The notes beneath the pieces are model-generated. The model saw nothing but the letters and a program-made list of their open reading frames with translations. It made no database searches and was not told the origin of the DNA. Below, piece after piece: positions 1 to 9,621 of a stretch of 64,000 nt of DNA. The number at the start of each line of letters is the position of its first letter. Position 1 is the first letter of the stretch. The translations under genes were made by a program, and so were the position numbers. Source of the stretch: Acinetobacter sp. TGL-Y2 (GTDB lineage Bacteria; Pseudomonadota; Gammaproteobacteria; Pseudomonadales; Moraxellaceae); contig NZ_CP015110.1 in the NCBI RefSeq assembly GCF_001612555.1, positions 1,736,001 to 1,800,000 of the forward strand. Direction: 5' to 3'.

Positions 1-409
1 CAGAGCGAATTTCTCCACCCAGTAATGGCAACAACCAGTCGTACTTTTGTTGTTCTGTGCCATAACGCCAAAGGACTTCCATATTGCCGCTGTCAGGTGC
101 ATTACAGTTAAATACCACTGGTGCAATTAAACTGCGCCCCGTTAGTTCTGCAATATGTGCATATTCTTGCACAGACAAGCCTTGACCAAGCTTTTCATCG
201 GGCAAAAACATATTCCAAAGCCCGGCAGCTTTGGCTTTAGTTTTTAAAATGTCCAACTGTGTTGGCCACTGCCAAGTGGTCCAGTCTGAACCCGCATTGA
301 GCTTGTGGACTTCATTCCAAAAATCAGCTTCAATCGGTTCGATTTCATTTTGGATAAAATTTTGGGTTCGTTCTACAAAATCCTGTGCACGTGCTGACAA
401 TTGAAACAT
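1..409 (-). CDS. Acyl-CoA dehydrogenase, N-terminal part (cut by window edge)
   Basis: Reading leftward from an ATG at 409, an open frame of 136 codons runs off the window. It begins MFQLSARAQDFVERTQNFI and contains WNMFLPDE, then GLSVQEYAHIAELTGRS and NCNAPDSGNMEVLWRYGT. This is the N-terminal helical domain of the acyl-CoA dehydrogenase family (ACAD10/11-like branch), FAD enzymes that oxidise acyl-CoA to enoyl-CoA. The flavin and catalytic regions lie outside the window. It is divergent from the LysR gene starting at 557, which may regulate it. Confidence 0.8.
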   Translation of the reverse strand, partial: MFQLSARAQDFVERTQNFIQNEIEPIEADFWNEVHKLNAGSDWTTWQWPTQLDILKTKAKAAGLWNMFLPDEKLGQGLSVQEYAHIAELTGRSLIAPVVFNCNAPDSGNMEVLWRYGTEQQKYDWLLPLLGGEIRS

Positions 410-556
410 TTTTTTATTCCTTTAAATAGGGTGCTAGAGCATTAGAGTAAATAGTATCTCGCCATACCCATTGCCGTTCATTCATATCTTTAGCGCTTTA
501 CAACACATTAGCCTGAAATCTATTATGAATAAAATGATTTAATTAAATACAGCACT

Positions 557-1474
557 ATGAATCTATTTCATGAAAATCAACATTTAGATCTGGGATTTTT
601 TCCACACATCGATATCAATCTATATCCTTTGTTTATCGCAGTTTTTGAACATCACAGTATGAGTCAGGCGGCAGATATTTTATGCATTAGCCAATCTGCT
701 GCAAGCCATGCCATACAACGTTTAAGACGACAAATGAATGATGATTTATTTATCCGTTCTGGACAGAAAATGCGCCCTACACCTTTTGCGGAACAGATCT
801 ATCCCGTGATTAAAACTGCACTGCTCTCCCTGCAAAATGTTTTAAAGCAACAATACTCCTTTGAACCAAGTATGGTCGGAAGTTTAAAAATAGCAGTGCA
901 TGATGAAATTGAACCGATTATTTTCCCGAAACTCATTCAACATTTTCAAACACTGAATTTAGATATTCAATTTTTAAGTATTAAACTGAATCGAAAAACG
1001 GTTGAGGCAGACCTTGCCACCCAACAGATTGATTTTGCGATCGACCTTGAACAAGATTTAGGTGCGAAGCTGCAGTTTCAAACATTGGTTAGCGACCAAT
1101 TTATGCTGTGTACTCGGCAGCCCAATATGGATTTAAAACGTTATTTAGCTTCACCCCATATTGGGGTGTCTTCTCGAAGAACTGGTGTGTTAATTGAGGA
1201 TCTTTATTTAAATAAGCAACAGCTGTCTCGTCAGATTTTTCTAAGATGTCAGCATTACTCCACTGCTTTACAAATTTTGCAGCAACATGCTGACGCAATT
1301 TTAACGATTCCCAACAGTATTTTGAATCATTTAGAGGTTCCAGAACATTTAAACATTTTTGATCTGCCTATTTCGCTGCCGCAAATGAATATGGGGATGT
1401 ATTGGCATCAAAATTTAAATGGAAATTTAAGGCATCATTTTTTAAAAGAACAAATAAAATTAATTTTTGCTTAG
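557..1474 (+). CDS. LysR-family transcriptional regulator
   Basis: 305 residues, the usual LysR length. The N-terminal winged HTH (about residues 20-80) has the family pattern SMSQAADILCISQSAASHAI followed by LRRQMNDDLFIRSG. The rest is the substrate-binding-like effector domain. The gene is divergent from the acyl-CoA dehydrogenase gene (start 409) with about 150 bp between them, the classic arrangement for a LysR protein controlling its neighbour. The ligand is unknown. Confidence 0.85.
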   Translation: MNLFHENQHLDLGFFPHIDINLYPLFIAVFEHHSMSQAADILCISQSAASHAIQRLRRQMNDDLFIRSGQKMRPTPFAEQIYPVIKTALLSLQNVLKQQYSFEPSMVGSLKIAVHDEIEPIIFPKLIQHFQTLNLDIQFLSIKLNRKTVEADLATQQIDFAIDLEQDLGAKLQFQTLVSDQFMLCTRQPNMDLKRYLASPHIGVSSRRTGVLIEDLYLNKQQLSRQIFLRCQHYSTALQILQQHADAILTIPNSILNHLEVPEHLNIFDLPISLPQMNMGMYWHQNLNGNLRHHFLKEQIKLIFA

Positions 1475-1668
1475 GCTATTTGAGGGGTTGGGATGCTATA
1501 TCTCGCTTAGGCTATTTTAATGATTAATGAAGGATAAAGCAGCGTGAAACGTCGAAGTGATCAATGTTTGTTTGTTGTTTTATTCTTCAATATTGAACTT
1601 AAATCCAAGTAGAATATGCTGGAACTTTCCCATAATTAGATGCTCCTTGAGCATTAAGCTCTCCCCTT

Positions 1669-2223
1669 ATGTTGTCAAATTTACCTGCAAGCTGGCTCAT
1701 CTGTATCGGCATGGTGTTATGCCTGATTTTATTGTTATTGATTCGAAAAATTCGACTCGTCCTGATTGCCTATTTTAATCCTTATGAAAAAGGTAAAACC
1801 TATTGGTGCAAAGTCATTGCGGTCAGCGATGGTGATACCCTCACCTGCTATCGTTTGAATCTACGGCGCTCTGAAACCAAGTTACGTTTTGCTTATGTAG
1901 ATGCACCCGAATCATCACAAAGCTACGGCGCCGAATCACAGCGCTTGGTCAAAAAAATGGTGTATCGCAAGCTAGTGCGCGTGAAAATTACCGATATTGA
2001 TCGTTATGGTCGTTGTGTCGGCGTGGTTTATCGCTTCAGACGCAATATGAACGAAGAATTGGTCAAACGTGGTGCTGCATGGGTCTATGAAGAATACATT
2101 AAAGATCCTAAACAGCGTAAACACCTACTCTCCTTACAAGAGAAAGCTAAAAAGAGCAAAAAAGGATTATGGCGTACAAGTCGACCTGTGCGTCCAAGCG
2201 TCTATCGTAAAGCAGGCAAATAA
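1669..2223 (+). CDS. Membrane-anchored thermonuclease (SNase) family protein
   Basis: 184 residues. A hydrophobic N-terminal segment (about residues 8-35) looks like an uncleaved signal anchor, so the domain probably faces the periplasm. The SNase fold follows: VIAVSDGDTL, KLRFAYVDAPE (the Arg, Asp and Glu of the Ca-binding/catalytic set), DRYGRCVG (second catalytic Arg) and NEELVKRGAAWVY. Staphylococcal nuclease relatives cleave DNA and RNA. The start is the ATG at 1669. No obvious operon partner. Confidence 0.8.
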   Translation: MLSNLPASWLICIGMVLCLILLLLIRKIRLVLIAYFNPYEKGKTYWCKVIAVSDGDTLTCYRLNLRRSETKLRFAYVDAPESSQSYGAESQRLVKKMVYRKLVRVKITDIDRYGRCVGVVYRFRRNMNEELVKRGAAWVYEEYIKDPKQRKHLLSLQEKAKKSKKGLWRTSRPVRPSVYRKAGK

Positions 2224-2322
2224 CCGCTTATCGCTCCGATTTAATTGTGGCTCATTCAAGGCTTGATTCAGTTTTAAGATAGGCGTAAATTAGCATTTAT
2301 TTAGTTACCCTAGCTAACTATT

Positions 2323-2763
2323 ATGCCATCTCCTCTAAAATTTCGTACTCTATTGCTGCGTTGTTCTCGTTTAATCAGTGACGAGTGCAACCTTATTTTA
2401 CTGCCCCATCAGTTAAATTATTCGTTGTGGCAAGTGCTTTATGTGATTCAGGAGCAATCTGAAATCACCTCGATTGATCTTGCAAAGTATCTGAATGTGT
2501 CAAAACCTTCGATCGCTAAGCGTGTGCATACACTGTTGCAACTGGATTTGTTGGAGCAGGTTTTTACTGAAGATAAACGTCAAAAGAAATTGAAATTGTC
2601 TAAACAAGGTCAAAGCCTGTTTGAAACTTGCTCCCAAAAAATCGATCAATTTGAACAGCGACTTCTTGTTCATATAAATCCTAACGATCTTAAACAAAGC
2701 TCAGAAACGTTGAGCCAACTTTTGTATCAACTTGAATATCAATCTCAGGGAGCTGACGCATGA
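2323..2763 (+). CDS. MarR-family transcriptional regulator
   Basis: 146 residues, the usual MarR size. The winged HTH is visible as ITSIDLAKYLNVSKPSIAKRV followed by the wing LLEQVFTEDKRQKKLKLS. The stop overlaps the start of the MFS transporter gene by 4 bp (ATGA), so the two are translationally coupled and the regulator very likely controls this transporter. The effector is unknown. Confidence 0.85.
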   Translation: MPSPLKFRTLLLRCSRLISDECNLILLPHQLNYSLWQVLYVIQEQSEITSIDLAKYLNVSKPSIAKRVHTLLQLDLLEQVFTEDKRQKKLKLSKQGQSLFETCSQKIDQFEQRLLVHINPNDLKQSSETLSQLLYQLEYQSQGADA

Positions 2764-3968
2764 AAGACCGTTCTGCACCGCTTTGGACTCGCAATTTCAT
2801 TTTGGTCAGCCTCATCAACTTTCAATTGGTTCTGACCTTTTATTTGTTGGTTGTGGTGATTGTCGGCTATGCCATGGCAGAACTCAGCGCCAGTACCGCT
2901 CAAGCAGGCTTAATTTCGGGTTTATTCATTGTCGGTACATTAATTGGACGCTTATTGGTCGGGAAATTTCTCGCACACTTTGGGCGTAGAACCACCATGA
3001 TTGTGGGGCTAGTAGGTTTTTTTCTATTTTCACTGCTTTATTTTATCCATATGAGCGTGGGCGCACTGTTGTTCGTACGCTTTATGCATGGCTTTATGAT
3101 GGGTATTGCAGCAACCGTCTTCGGCACCGTCATCGCACAAATTTTACCTGCCAGCCGCCGCGGTGAAGGGATCGGATATTTTAGTATGAGCAGCACGCTA
3201 GGAACGGCAATTGGACCATTTCTTGCGATTTGGATGATGCTGCATGTCGGTTATAACGCAATCTTTATGTTATCCAGTGCTGTTGCGCTCTGCTGTCTAC
3301 TGGTTTCACTGTATATTCGTGTACCTAATATTCCACAGGCATCTCAAAGCTTGGACAGCCAAGTGCCTGTGACCAAGCCAAGTTTCATCTCTCAATATAT
3401 TGAAAAGAATGCGATTCCAATTTCTTTGATTATGTTATTTGCCTCTATTTTTTACTCAGGTGTATTGTCGTTTATCAATTTTTACGCCAAAGACATTGAT
3501 TTGGTTCAAGCTGCTTCATTCTTCTTTTTGATGTACGCGATTGCAATTTTGATTTCTCGCCCGATTACTGGTCCTCTCATGGATCGTAAAGGTGAAAATA
3601 TCATTATGTATCCCGCATTCATTATTATGGCAATTGCTTTCTTTTTACTGAGCATTGCACAAACCCCGACCATGCTGTTAATTTGCGCAGGTTTACTCGG
3701 TTTAGGGTATGGCAATATTCAGTCAATCTGCCAAACGGTTGCGGTAAAAAGCACTTCACTTGAACGAATGGGTTTTGCAACCTCCACCTATTTTATTTTC
3801 TTAGATGCTGGTTTGGGTTTCGGTCCTTACTTCTTAGGTATGACACTCGATTTTATAAGTTATCAGCAGCTGTATTTATATAGTGCTATAGGAAGTTTAG
3901 CCTGTATTGGCTTGTACTATCTATTACATGGTCGTCATACCGCTAAAGTTAATTCTGCGGCTGTTTAG
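2760..3968 (+). CDS. MFS transporter
   Basis: 402 residues with about 12 hydrophobic segments. The loop 2-3 signature region reads LIGRLLVGKFLAHFGRRT, typical of the drug:proton antiporter branch of the major facilitator superfamily. It is in a two-gene operon with the upstream MarR regulator (4-bp overlap) and is followed by a hairpin terminator. Efflux of a small toxic compound is likely, but the substrate cannot be read from sequence. Confidence 0.85.
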   Translation: MKDRSAPLWTRNFILVSLINFQLVLTFYLLVVVIVGYAMAELSASTAQAGLISGLFIVGTLIGRLLVGKFLAHFGRRTTMIVGLVGFFLFSLLYFIHMSVGALLFVRFMHGFMMGIAATVFGTVIAQILPASRRGEGIGYFSMSSTLGTAIGPFLAIWMMLHVGYNAIFMLSSAVALCCLLVSLYIRVPNIPQASQSLDSQVPVTKPSFISQYIEKNAIPISLIMLFASIFYSGVLSFINFYAKDIDLVQAASFFFLMYAIAILISRPITGPLMDRKGENIIMYPAFIIMAIAFFLLSIAQTPTMLLICAGLLGLGYGNIQSICQTVAVKSTSLERMGFATSTYFIFLDAGLGFGPYFLGMTLDFISYQQLYLYSAIGSLACIGLYYLLHGRHTAKVNSAAV

Positions 3969-4020
3969 CATACGCCTCATTACTTAGGCATCACTTATAA
4001 CAAAAAATATAACAAAGATA

Positions 4021-4048
4021 AAAAAGCGCTCAATATGAGCACTTTTTT
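4021..4048 (+). terminator. Rho-independent terminator after the MFS gene
   Basis: An inverted repeat GCTCA-ATA-TGAGC, extended with one mismatch, is followed by six T residues. It lies about 55 bp after the MFS stop codon. Confidence 0.7.
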
Positions 4049-4088
4049 ATTCGGTATAGCATGGGCGACTTATCTATAAGAATTAAAC

Positions 4089-4691
4089 TTATTTAAAGAC
4101 TTTAAAGCGTGCTGCATCATCCATGTAGCCCTTCTCTGTTGCCTCTGCTTCTACAGAACCAAACACCAATTGTGCACGTAATTTCCAGTGTGCAGAAACA
4201 TCCCATTCTGCATGCACTTGTTCATCCACAATCGGGTTATAGTGCTGAAGGGATGCACCTAAGCCATCTGTATGCAATGCAGACCATACCGCGAACTGTG
4301 CAATTGCAGTTGAATGCTCAGCCCAAATTGGGAAGTTTTCTGCATAAGATGGAAACTTTTCTTGCAGGCCTGTAACTACATCCATATCTTCAAAAAACAA
4401 GACAGTTCCCACACCCGCCGCAAAACTATCCATTTTGGCACTGGTTTTAGCCGCAGATGCTTCATCTTTTGCATAAGACTTCAGTTTATCTTTGACAAAG
4501 CCCCAGAACTTTTCATGTTCAGCATTGAACAAAATCACTGCACGTGACGATTGTGAGTTAAATGATGATGGGCTCTGTTTAATGGCATGTTGAATTAAAT
4601 CGGTTAAATGCTCTGTAGACTGGACTACATTTTTGCCAATGGCATAAATCGTACGGCGTTTGTTAATTAAATCTAAAAACTGATTCGACAT
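4089..4691 (-). CDS. Nitroreductase-family oxidoreductase (Frm2/Hbn1-like)
   Basis: 200 residues. The N-terminus FLDLINKRRTIYAIG and the following SPSSFNSQSSRAVIL are the FMN-binding pattern of the nitroreductase fold in the Frm2-type group (COG3560). Such enzymes reduce nitroaromatics or quinones with NAD(P)H. It is monocistronic. A perfect 8-bp inverted repeat sits just upstream of the start (4708-4727) and could be an operator or leader hairpin. Confidence 0.85.
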   Translation of the reverse strand: MSNQFLDLINKRRTIYAIGKNVVQSTEHLTDLIQHAIKQSPSSFNSQSSRAVILFNAEHEKFWGFVKDKLKSYAKDEASAAKTSAKMDSFAAGVGTVLFFEDMDVVTGLQEKFPSYAENFPIWAEHSTAIAQFAVWSALHTDGLGASLQHYNPIVDEQVHAEWDVSAHWKLRAQLVFGSVEAEATEKGYMDDAARFKVFK

Positions 4692-4707
4692 TATTTGAAA
4701 TCCTTTG

Positions 4708-4727
4708 GTATTTCCCCGCGGAAATAC
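4708..4727. promoter_or_regulatory. Perfect palindrome upstream of nitroreductase start
   Basis: GTATTTCC-CCGC-GGAAATAC: two perfect 8-bp arms around a 4-bp spacer, 16 bp upstream of the nitroreductase ATG (4691). Its position suits a repressor operator or a 5' UTR hairpin. The rest of the 4692-4943 gap shows no gene. Confidence 0.4.
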
Positions 4728-4943
4728 GACACCAAGCCAAATGATTGATTAGAATATATAAACATGTGCTTATATATTCATCACATCAAGGTAAATACAG
4801 TTCTACATTAAGCATAATTTAGACCAAGTACCATTTAATTTAAAATATCTGCTACAAAGCTTGATTCGATTGATTTTATTTTATACAGATCAATTTGGTC
4901 GTTGACCTATTAACCAATTATTTGAAGATTTTGATCATATAAA

Positions 4944-4967
4944 AAATCCTCCGACGTAGGAGGATTT
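4944..4967 (-). terminator. Rho-independent terminator after the 4990-5481 gene
   Basis: AAATCCTCC-GACGTA-GGAGGATTT is a perfect 9-bp stem. Read on the minus strand it is followed by a T-run, about 20 bp downstream of the stop of the minus-strand gene. Confidence 0.75.
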
Positions 4968-4989
4968 AAAAGGCTAATTTAGAATGAAA

Positions 4990-5481
4990 TTAAAACTTTG
5001 CTTCTAATACATTGGCTTTCAATTGAACTTTCCAAAGCTCACGTAATGTGGGTAAATAGAACTTCTCACCCAACTCCACCAATTCAGCATCAATGAGTGC
5101 ATGAACTTCATGCTTAAATAAATAATCGAGTTCAACACTGCTTAAACGTGGTTGCTCTTTGGCAAAGCTCTTGCGCTTCTGCTGCGCTTGTTTCACCAAC
5201 TGATCCGCAAAATTACGCGTCTTAAACTTGGCAATGGTATTTAAGCGTAGTTCAATCACGCCCCAACCACTGAGTAACAATTTGAACTTTTCAAAATCAC
5301 TGCTGGTCGATTCCCAAGTCATTTCTTCTAGATTCTCATCTGAAGGCAATACAGGAAGTAAAAGCTCCATCACACTAGGGAAAATCTTTTTGAAATTAAG
5401 AATGAATTTAACTGGATGTTCACCTGGGTAGTCTTTAAATTGAACGTTTTTCTGAACATCTGTTAAATAAATATCGAACAT
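4990..5481 (-). CDS. Hypothetical protein
   Basis: 163 residues from the ATG at 5481, preferred over the in-frame GTG at 5496 because GGAAA lies 7 nt upstream. It is soluble, lysine/glutamate-rich and without signal peptide or recognised motif. The end of the protein, LPTLRELWKVQLKANVLEAKF, looks helical. I do not recognise the family. It stands alone with its own terminator. Confidence 0.6.
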   Translation of the reverse strand: MFDIYLTDVQKNVQFKDYPGEHPVKFILNFKKIFPSVMELLLPVLPSDENLEEMTWESTSSDFEKFKLLLSGWGVIELRLNTIAKFKTRNFADQLVKQAQQKRKSFAKEQPRLSSVELDYLFKHEVHALIDAELVELGEKFYLPTLRELWKVQLKANVLEAKF

Positions 5482-5532
5482 TGAAAATTTCCACACATAA
5501 GCGATTGAATTGCAATAATAAAAAATCTGCCT

Positions 5533-5562
5533 TGCAAAACCAGTGCAAAACTATTGCAAAAC
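5533..5562. repeat. Three TGCAAAAC direct repeats, 11-bp period
   Basis: TGCAAAAC occurs at 5533, 5544 and 5555, exactly 11 bp apart, upstream of the minus-strand gene that starts at 5481. One-helical-turn spacing puts all copies on the same DNA face, as in multi-site operators. The rest of the 5482-5746 gap shows no gene. Confidence 0.5.
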
Positions 5563-5746
5563 AGCATTTTAAAAATTTGAGTACTCTTGCAATTATGACA
5601 TTTTAATCCATACTCAGCACGTTTTAAAAAGGTCAGTTGTATTTAAATAAGACAAACAAAAAAGCAAAAGTTAAACTAAATAAAAAGGCCATACAGTTCA
5701 CGATTAAAACTTAGATTCGCTGTTATAATTTTTATTGGGGTGTAGA

Positions 5747-6434
5747 TTGAAGAGCAACATTGATCAAGAATGGATTAAAAAATTACTTGCAACTGTATTT
5801 GTGGCTTTAATATTTTTATTGGCTTTCACTTGGATAATTTTTGACTTTCAGAAGTCTAGTAATTCACTAAAAGACAGTTGGACCATAGTAGGTTCTTTTT
5901 TTGGTGGTTTTGCAACTAACGGCTGTTTATATTGCTGCTCATCTTTTTAATGATTGGCGTAACCAGCATAACACCAATTATGTGTCGTCCATATGTGAAT
6001 CAATTAATCTTGCAGTTAAAGAAAATTATAAATCCTTTGTAAAGCTAAGTTTAATTATCACTGATGCTGAAATAATCCGCGGTAACAGACCAATTGCCCT
6101 CATAAGCCCAAATGAAAAAGAGCGAATTTTTAATAATATTAATGAAATCAATCGCCTTTGCATATCCATTCGTTCTGAGTTGTTTCTAATTGAATACGAT
6201 GTTATCCGTCTGCAGAAGGCAACAAAAGATTCTAGTGGTATCTATGAGTTATACAGCAACTTAAAAAATCTAATAAAAAATGAAACGGATAGTCTTTTAC
6301 AAAACGTCGGAGATTTAGAAAAATATTACAAGATTGGTAGGGCTAGAAAGCTGATTGACTCGAGTGAAGATTATTACAGGGAGTTCCACATCAAGCTTGC
6401 AGAAATAACCGCCAAGATCAACAAGCCAATTTAA
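5747..6434 (+). pseudogene. Membrane-anchored coiled-coil-type protein, frameshifted
   Basis: Two overlapping frames make one protein. From a TTG at 5747 behind GGGGTGTAGA, frame 1 encodes MKSNIDQEWIKKLLATVF, a transmembrane segment, then GSFFGGFAT, and ends at 5950. From about 5922 the +2 frame continues naturally with LTAVYIAAHLFNDWRNQH and a ~165-residue helical region to 6434. The join needs a net one-base shift near 5920-5925. Related membrane proteins read FFGG-x-AT-L-x-A-x-Y-x-A continuously, so I infer a frameshift mutation or a sequencing error. Function unknown. Confidence 0.6.
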
Positions 6435-6443
6435 AATAAATAA

Positions 6444-6468
6444 ACATAAGCCCTCAATTAAAGGGCTT
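6444..6468 (+). terminator. Hairpin terminator after the frameshifted gene
   Basis: ATAAGCCCT-CAATTAA-AGGGCTTAT, followed by TTATTACTT, just downstream of the stop at 6434. Confidence 0.6.
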
Positions 6469-6636
6469 ATTTATTACTTAAATTGATTATAAAAAGACTT
6501 GGCTAAATCAATAAACGATACGATTACTTTCGCCCATTTCAGCCAGTTCTCACCAACATCCTTGATAAACTTTCAACGAATGCTCAACCCATTTCTTATG
6601 ATGACTGCTATAAAAATCTCACACAATCTGCCTAAT

Positions 6637-6664
6637 AAAAAAGCCCTGAATCGAGGGCTTTTTT
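6637..6664. terminator. Bidirectional terminator downstream of fumC
   Basis: A-run, GCCCT-GAATCG-AGGGC, T-run: symmetrical, so it can work on both strands. It lies 16 bp after the fumC stop (minus strand). Confidence 0.8.
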
Positions 6665-6679
6665 ATGTCGATTTAATGA

Positions 6680-8074
6680 CTACTTTGCATTCGCCGATAC
6701 CATATTTTCAGGAATCACCACTGCATCAAACTGCTCAGCAGTTACCAGATTCAATTCAACAGCAACCTGTTTCAGTGTTTTACCTTCTTTATATGCAGTC
6801 TTGGCCACCTTGGCTGCATTTTCATACCCAATCACAGGATTGAGTGCAGTCACTAACATGAGAGAGTTATGCAGGAAGTAATCAATCTTTTCAACATTTG
6901 GCTCGATACCTATCGCACAGTGCTCATTAAAGCTATTGCAAGCGTCACCTAAGAGGTGAATCGATTGCAATAAATTATAGGCAATGACCGGCATAAATAC
7001 ATTCAGCTCAAAGTTCCCTGAGGCACCCGCCACATTAATGGTGGTGTCATTCCCTAAGACTTGCGCCACCACCATGGTCATGGCTTCGCTTTGAGTGGGA
7101 TTGACTTTACCCGGCATAATACTTGAACCTGGTTCATTTTCAGGAATACGAAGTTCACCAAAACCACAGCGTGGACCACTGGCCAACCAGCGAATATCAT
7201 TGGCAATCTTATTTAAACTCGCAGCAAGGGTTTTTAGTGCCCCTGATGCAAACACAGCCGCATCACGACCCGCTAAAGCTTCAAACTTATTTGGCGCTGT
7301 GACAAATGGCAGTCCTGTTAAGTCTGCCAATTGCTGTGCAGATTTGACTGCATAGTCAGGATGCGCATTTAATCCTGTACCCACGGCTGTGCCACCTAGT
7401 GGTAGCTCATATAGCCCCTCAAGCGCATACTGTAAGCGCTTTAAACCATGATCAAGCTGTGATACATAACCACTGAACTCTTGCCCTAAGGTTAACGGCG
7501 TTGCATCTTGTAAATGGGTACGACCGATTTTGACAATACTGGAAAATGCTTGAGCTTTAGCCGCTAAGGTATCACGTAAGGCCCTGACTGCTGGAATGAG
7601 TAATTCATTGATCTGTAAGCTCGCAGCCACATGAATAGCAGTCGGAAATGAGTCATTGGTGGATTGCGCACGATTGACATGATCATTCGGATGTACCGGC
7701 TTTTGCGCACCTAAAGGATTTCCCAATTTTTGATTGGCAATGTTGGCAATCACTTCATTGCAGTTCATATTGCTTTGCGTACCTGAACCGGTTTGCCACA
7801 CCACCAGAGGGAACTGATCATCCCATTTCCCAGCAATGACTTCTTCAGCGGCACCTACGATATAATGAGACAACTCTTGTGGAATTTGATTCAATTCAGC
7901 ATTGGTGATGGCTGCTGCCTTTTTAACAAGACCCATCCCACGAATCATCGCACGTGGTAGGCGCTCACCACCAATTTTAAAGTTTTGCAAACTACGCTGT
8001 GTTTGAGCGCCCCACATTGCTTCACTGGGTACTTCTACCTCACCCATCGTGTCATGTTCAATACGTGTTTGCAT
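6680..8074 (-). CDS. fumC: Class II fumarate hydratase
   Basis: 464 residues, the usual length. It interconverts fumarate and L-malate in the TCA cycle and, unlike class I enzymes, needs no iron-sulfur cluster. The aspartase/fumarase signature [11 protein letters not shown] is present. Other family blocks are [56 protein letters not shown] and [13 protein letters not shown]. The start is [16 protein letters not shown]. It is monocistronic with a strong terminator. Confidence 0.96.
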   Translation of the reverse strand: MQTRIEHDTMGEVEVPSEAMWGAQTQRSLQNFKIGGERLPRAMIRGMGLVKKAAAITNAELNQIPQELSHYIVGAAEEVIAGKWDDQFPLVVWQTGSGTQSNMNCNEVIANIANQKLGNPLGAQKPVHPNDHVNRAQSTNDSFPTAIHVAASLQINELLIPAVRALRDTLAAKAQAFSSIVKIGRTHLQDATPLTLGQEFSGYVSQLDHGLKRLQYALEGLYELPLGGTAVGTGLNAHPDYAVKSAQQLADLTGLPFVTAPNKFEALAGRDAAVFASGALKTLAASLNKIANDIRWLASGPRCGFGELRIPENEPGSSIMPGKVNPTQSEAMTMVVAQVLGNDTTINVAGASGNFELNVFMPVIAYNLLQSIHLLGDACNSFNEHCAIGIEPNVEKIDYFLHNSLMLVTALNPVIGYENAAKVAKTAYKEGKTLKQVAVELNLVTAEQFDAVVIPENMVSANAK

Positions 8075-8223
8075 TCTTCACCTCAATTCTTCCATTTATG
8101 TTTAAGCAAGCATCTGATGCTTTATTTCATACTAATCAATACGGCTTAAAATGTAAATAATTCTCATTTTCAATATTTTCTTTAAATCAGTATTTAATGA
8201 TCAAATATAACGAATATGATTAT

Positions 8224-9231
8224 TTAAGGCGTTTTGCTTAAACTGTTTTGATAGAAGCGCCATTCATCCTGAATCATCTGTTCAATGCTACGTTTGGCTT
8301 TCCAGTTCAAATGTTGTAAGGCTTTTTGACTGATCGAACCAAGTTGATCTAATTCTTCATAGGCATAAACGGCGTCGATCGTATTGATTTTAGACTGCGT
8401 CACTTTTTCAACCTGCTCAATCAAACCCAAGATTGAACTGTGCTCTCCCGCAATATCAAAACTTTCACACCCACGCAAATGTTGCTGCAACCAGTACAGA
8501 CTGGCGTGTACAGCTTCACAGACATCCAGCACATGCACAAAACTACGCTCTACGGTTTGATCTGAGGTATCTGCACTATGTTGAAGTTCAATCACATCAC
8601 GTTGCATTGCTGCGACTTGTAGCGCAAGAGGAACAATATTTTTCGGTAAAGGCGGAATAAACTCCCCTAGAACACCATGTTCAAATGCACCGACTACATT
8701 GCCTATTCTTAAAATGGCAACATTCCAATCACTATCGGTCTTTACAGTATCCCGAATAATCTCTTCAATCATTTGCTGAGATTTTATATAGGGATTCGGA
8801 TTGGCAAAATTAAAAGCAATGTCTTCATGCAGTTCCAAACTTGATATCCCATACACAGCCAAACTAGACAGATGAATCAAGTTGCGCACGCCAGTTCGTT
8901 GCATAGCGCGCATTAAACTCATAATACAACTAACATTGTCATTGTAGTATTCGAGCGGTTTAAGCCGAGATTCTTCAATCGATTTAAAGCCTGCCGTGTG
9001 AATGACAGCATCTATAGAATATTGTTCAAATACTTTGTTTAAGGCAGGCGTATTGCGGACATCGAGTTTCACAAAAGGCACGTACATGCCAGAAATATAT
9101 TCAAGTCTTTCTAAGGTGTGTAGATTGGCATTTGCTAAATTATCCACAATGACAACCTCTTGACCATGGGCCAACAAGCTTAAAACGACATGTGAGCCTA
9201 TAAAGCCTAAACCACCAGTCACTAAAATCAT
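8224..9231 (-). CDS. GalE-like NAD-dependent nucleotide-sugar epimerase
   Basis: 335 residues, as for UDP-glucose 4-epimerases. The Rossmann motif VTGGLGFIGSHVV is at the N-terminus, followed by HTAGFKSIEESRLKPLEYY and LSSLAVYG. In GalE the catalytic pair is Y-x-x-x-K, within NPYGRTK. Here the segment reads NPYIKSQ, so the lysine position is Gln. The enzyme may be inactive, or the neighbouring Lys (Y+2) may compensate. The gene stands alone on the minus strand, not in a capsule or galactose cluster, so its role is uncertain. Confidence 0.8.
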   Translation of the reverse strand: MILVTGGLGFIGSHVVLSLLAHGQEVVIVDNLANANLHTLERLEYISGMYVPFVKLDVRNTPALNKVFEQYSIDAVIHTAGFKSIEESRLKPLEYYNDNVSCIMSLMRAMQRTGVRNLIHLSSLAVYGISSLELHEDIAFNFANPNPYIKSQQMIEEIIRDTVKTDSDWNVAILRIGNVVGAFEHGVLGEFIPPLPKNIVPLALQVAAMQRDVIELQHSADTSDQTVERSFVHVLDVCEAVHASLYWLQQHLRGCESFDIAGEHSSILGLIEQVEKVTQSKINTIDAVYAYEELDQLGSISQKALQHLNWKAKRSIEQMIQDEWRFYQNSLSKTP

Positions 9232-9621
9232 TGTATAGATACTCCCTATATTAATCAGTGCCTTAAGTATTATTGGAGTTTTTATGGTGTCGCAAATGAC
9301 TTATCCACAGATTTTAAAATGACAAAACCGACTCAAAATCTCTCTTAAGTCGGTTAATCTGCAAGAGCATTATATTCTCATATTACAGGTTTGAAATTTT
9401 GCATCTGTTGCAGTTATAGTTACTAACTGTATTTACTTTAGTACAAAAAATAAGATCAACTATCCTGAGCAAGATTGGGTAAATATGTATGGTTGGCAAC
9501 TGGAAAGAATAAAAATCCGACAGACATTATCATTATTTTGTGTGTTAATTAAGCGTAAAGAATTTAGAACTATCAGGCTATAAATTAAAATGCTTGCAGC
9601 TTTATAGCAAGGAGACACTTA
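9232..9621. other. Intergenic region with one hairpin
   Basis: About 390 bp between the divergent epimerase and catalase-like genes. It holds the inverted repeat AACCGACT / AGTCGGTT (9326-9353), which on the minus strand is followed by TTTTG and resembles a stray terminator. No gene was seen. It should hold the promoters of both flanking genes. Confidence 0.4.

Noticed and set aside
1557..1778. 73-codon ORF before the SNase gene
   Set aside because: Overlaps the SNase start in another frame and has no recognisable features.
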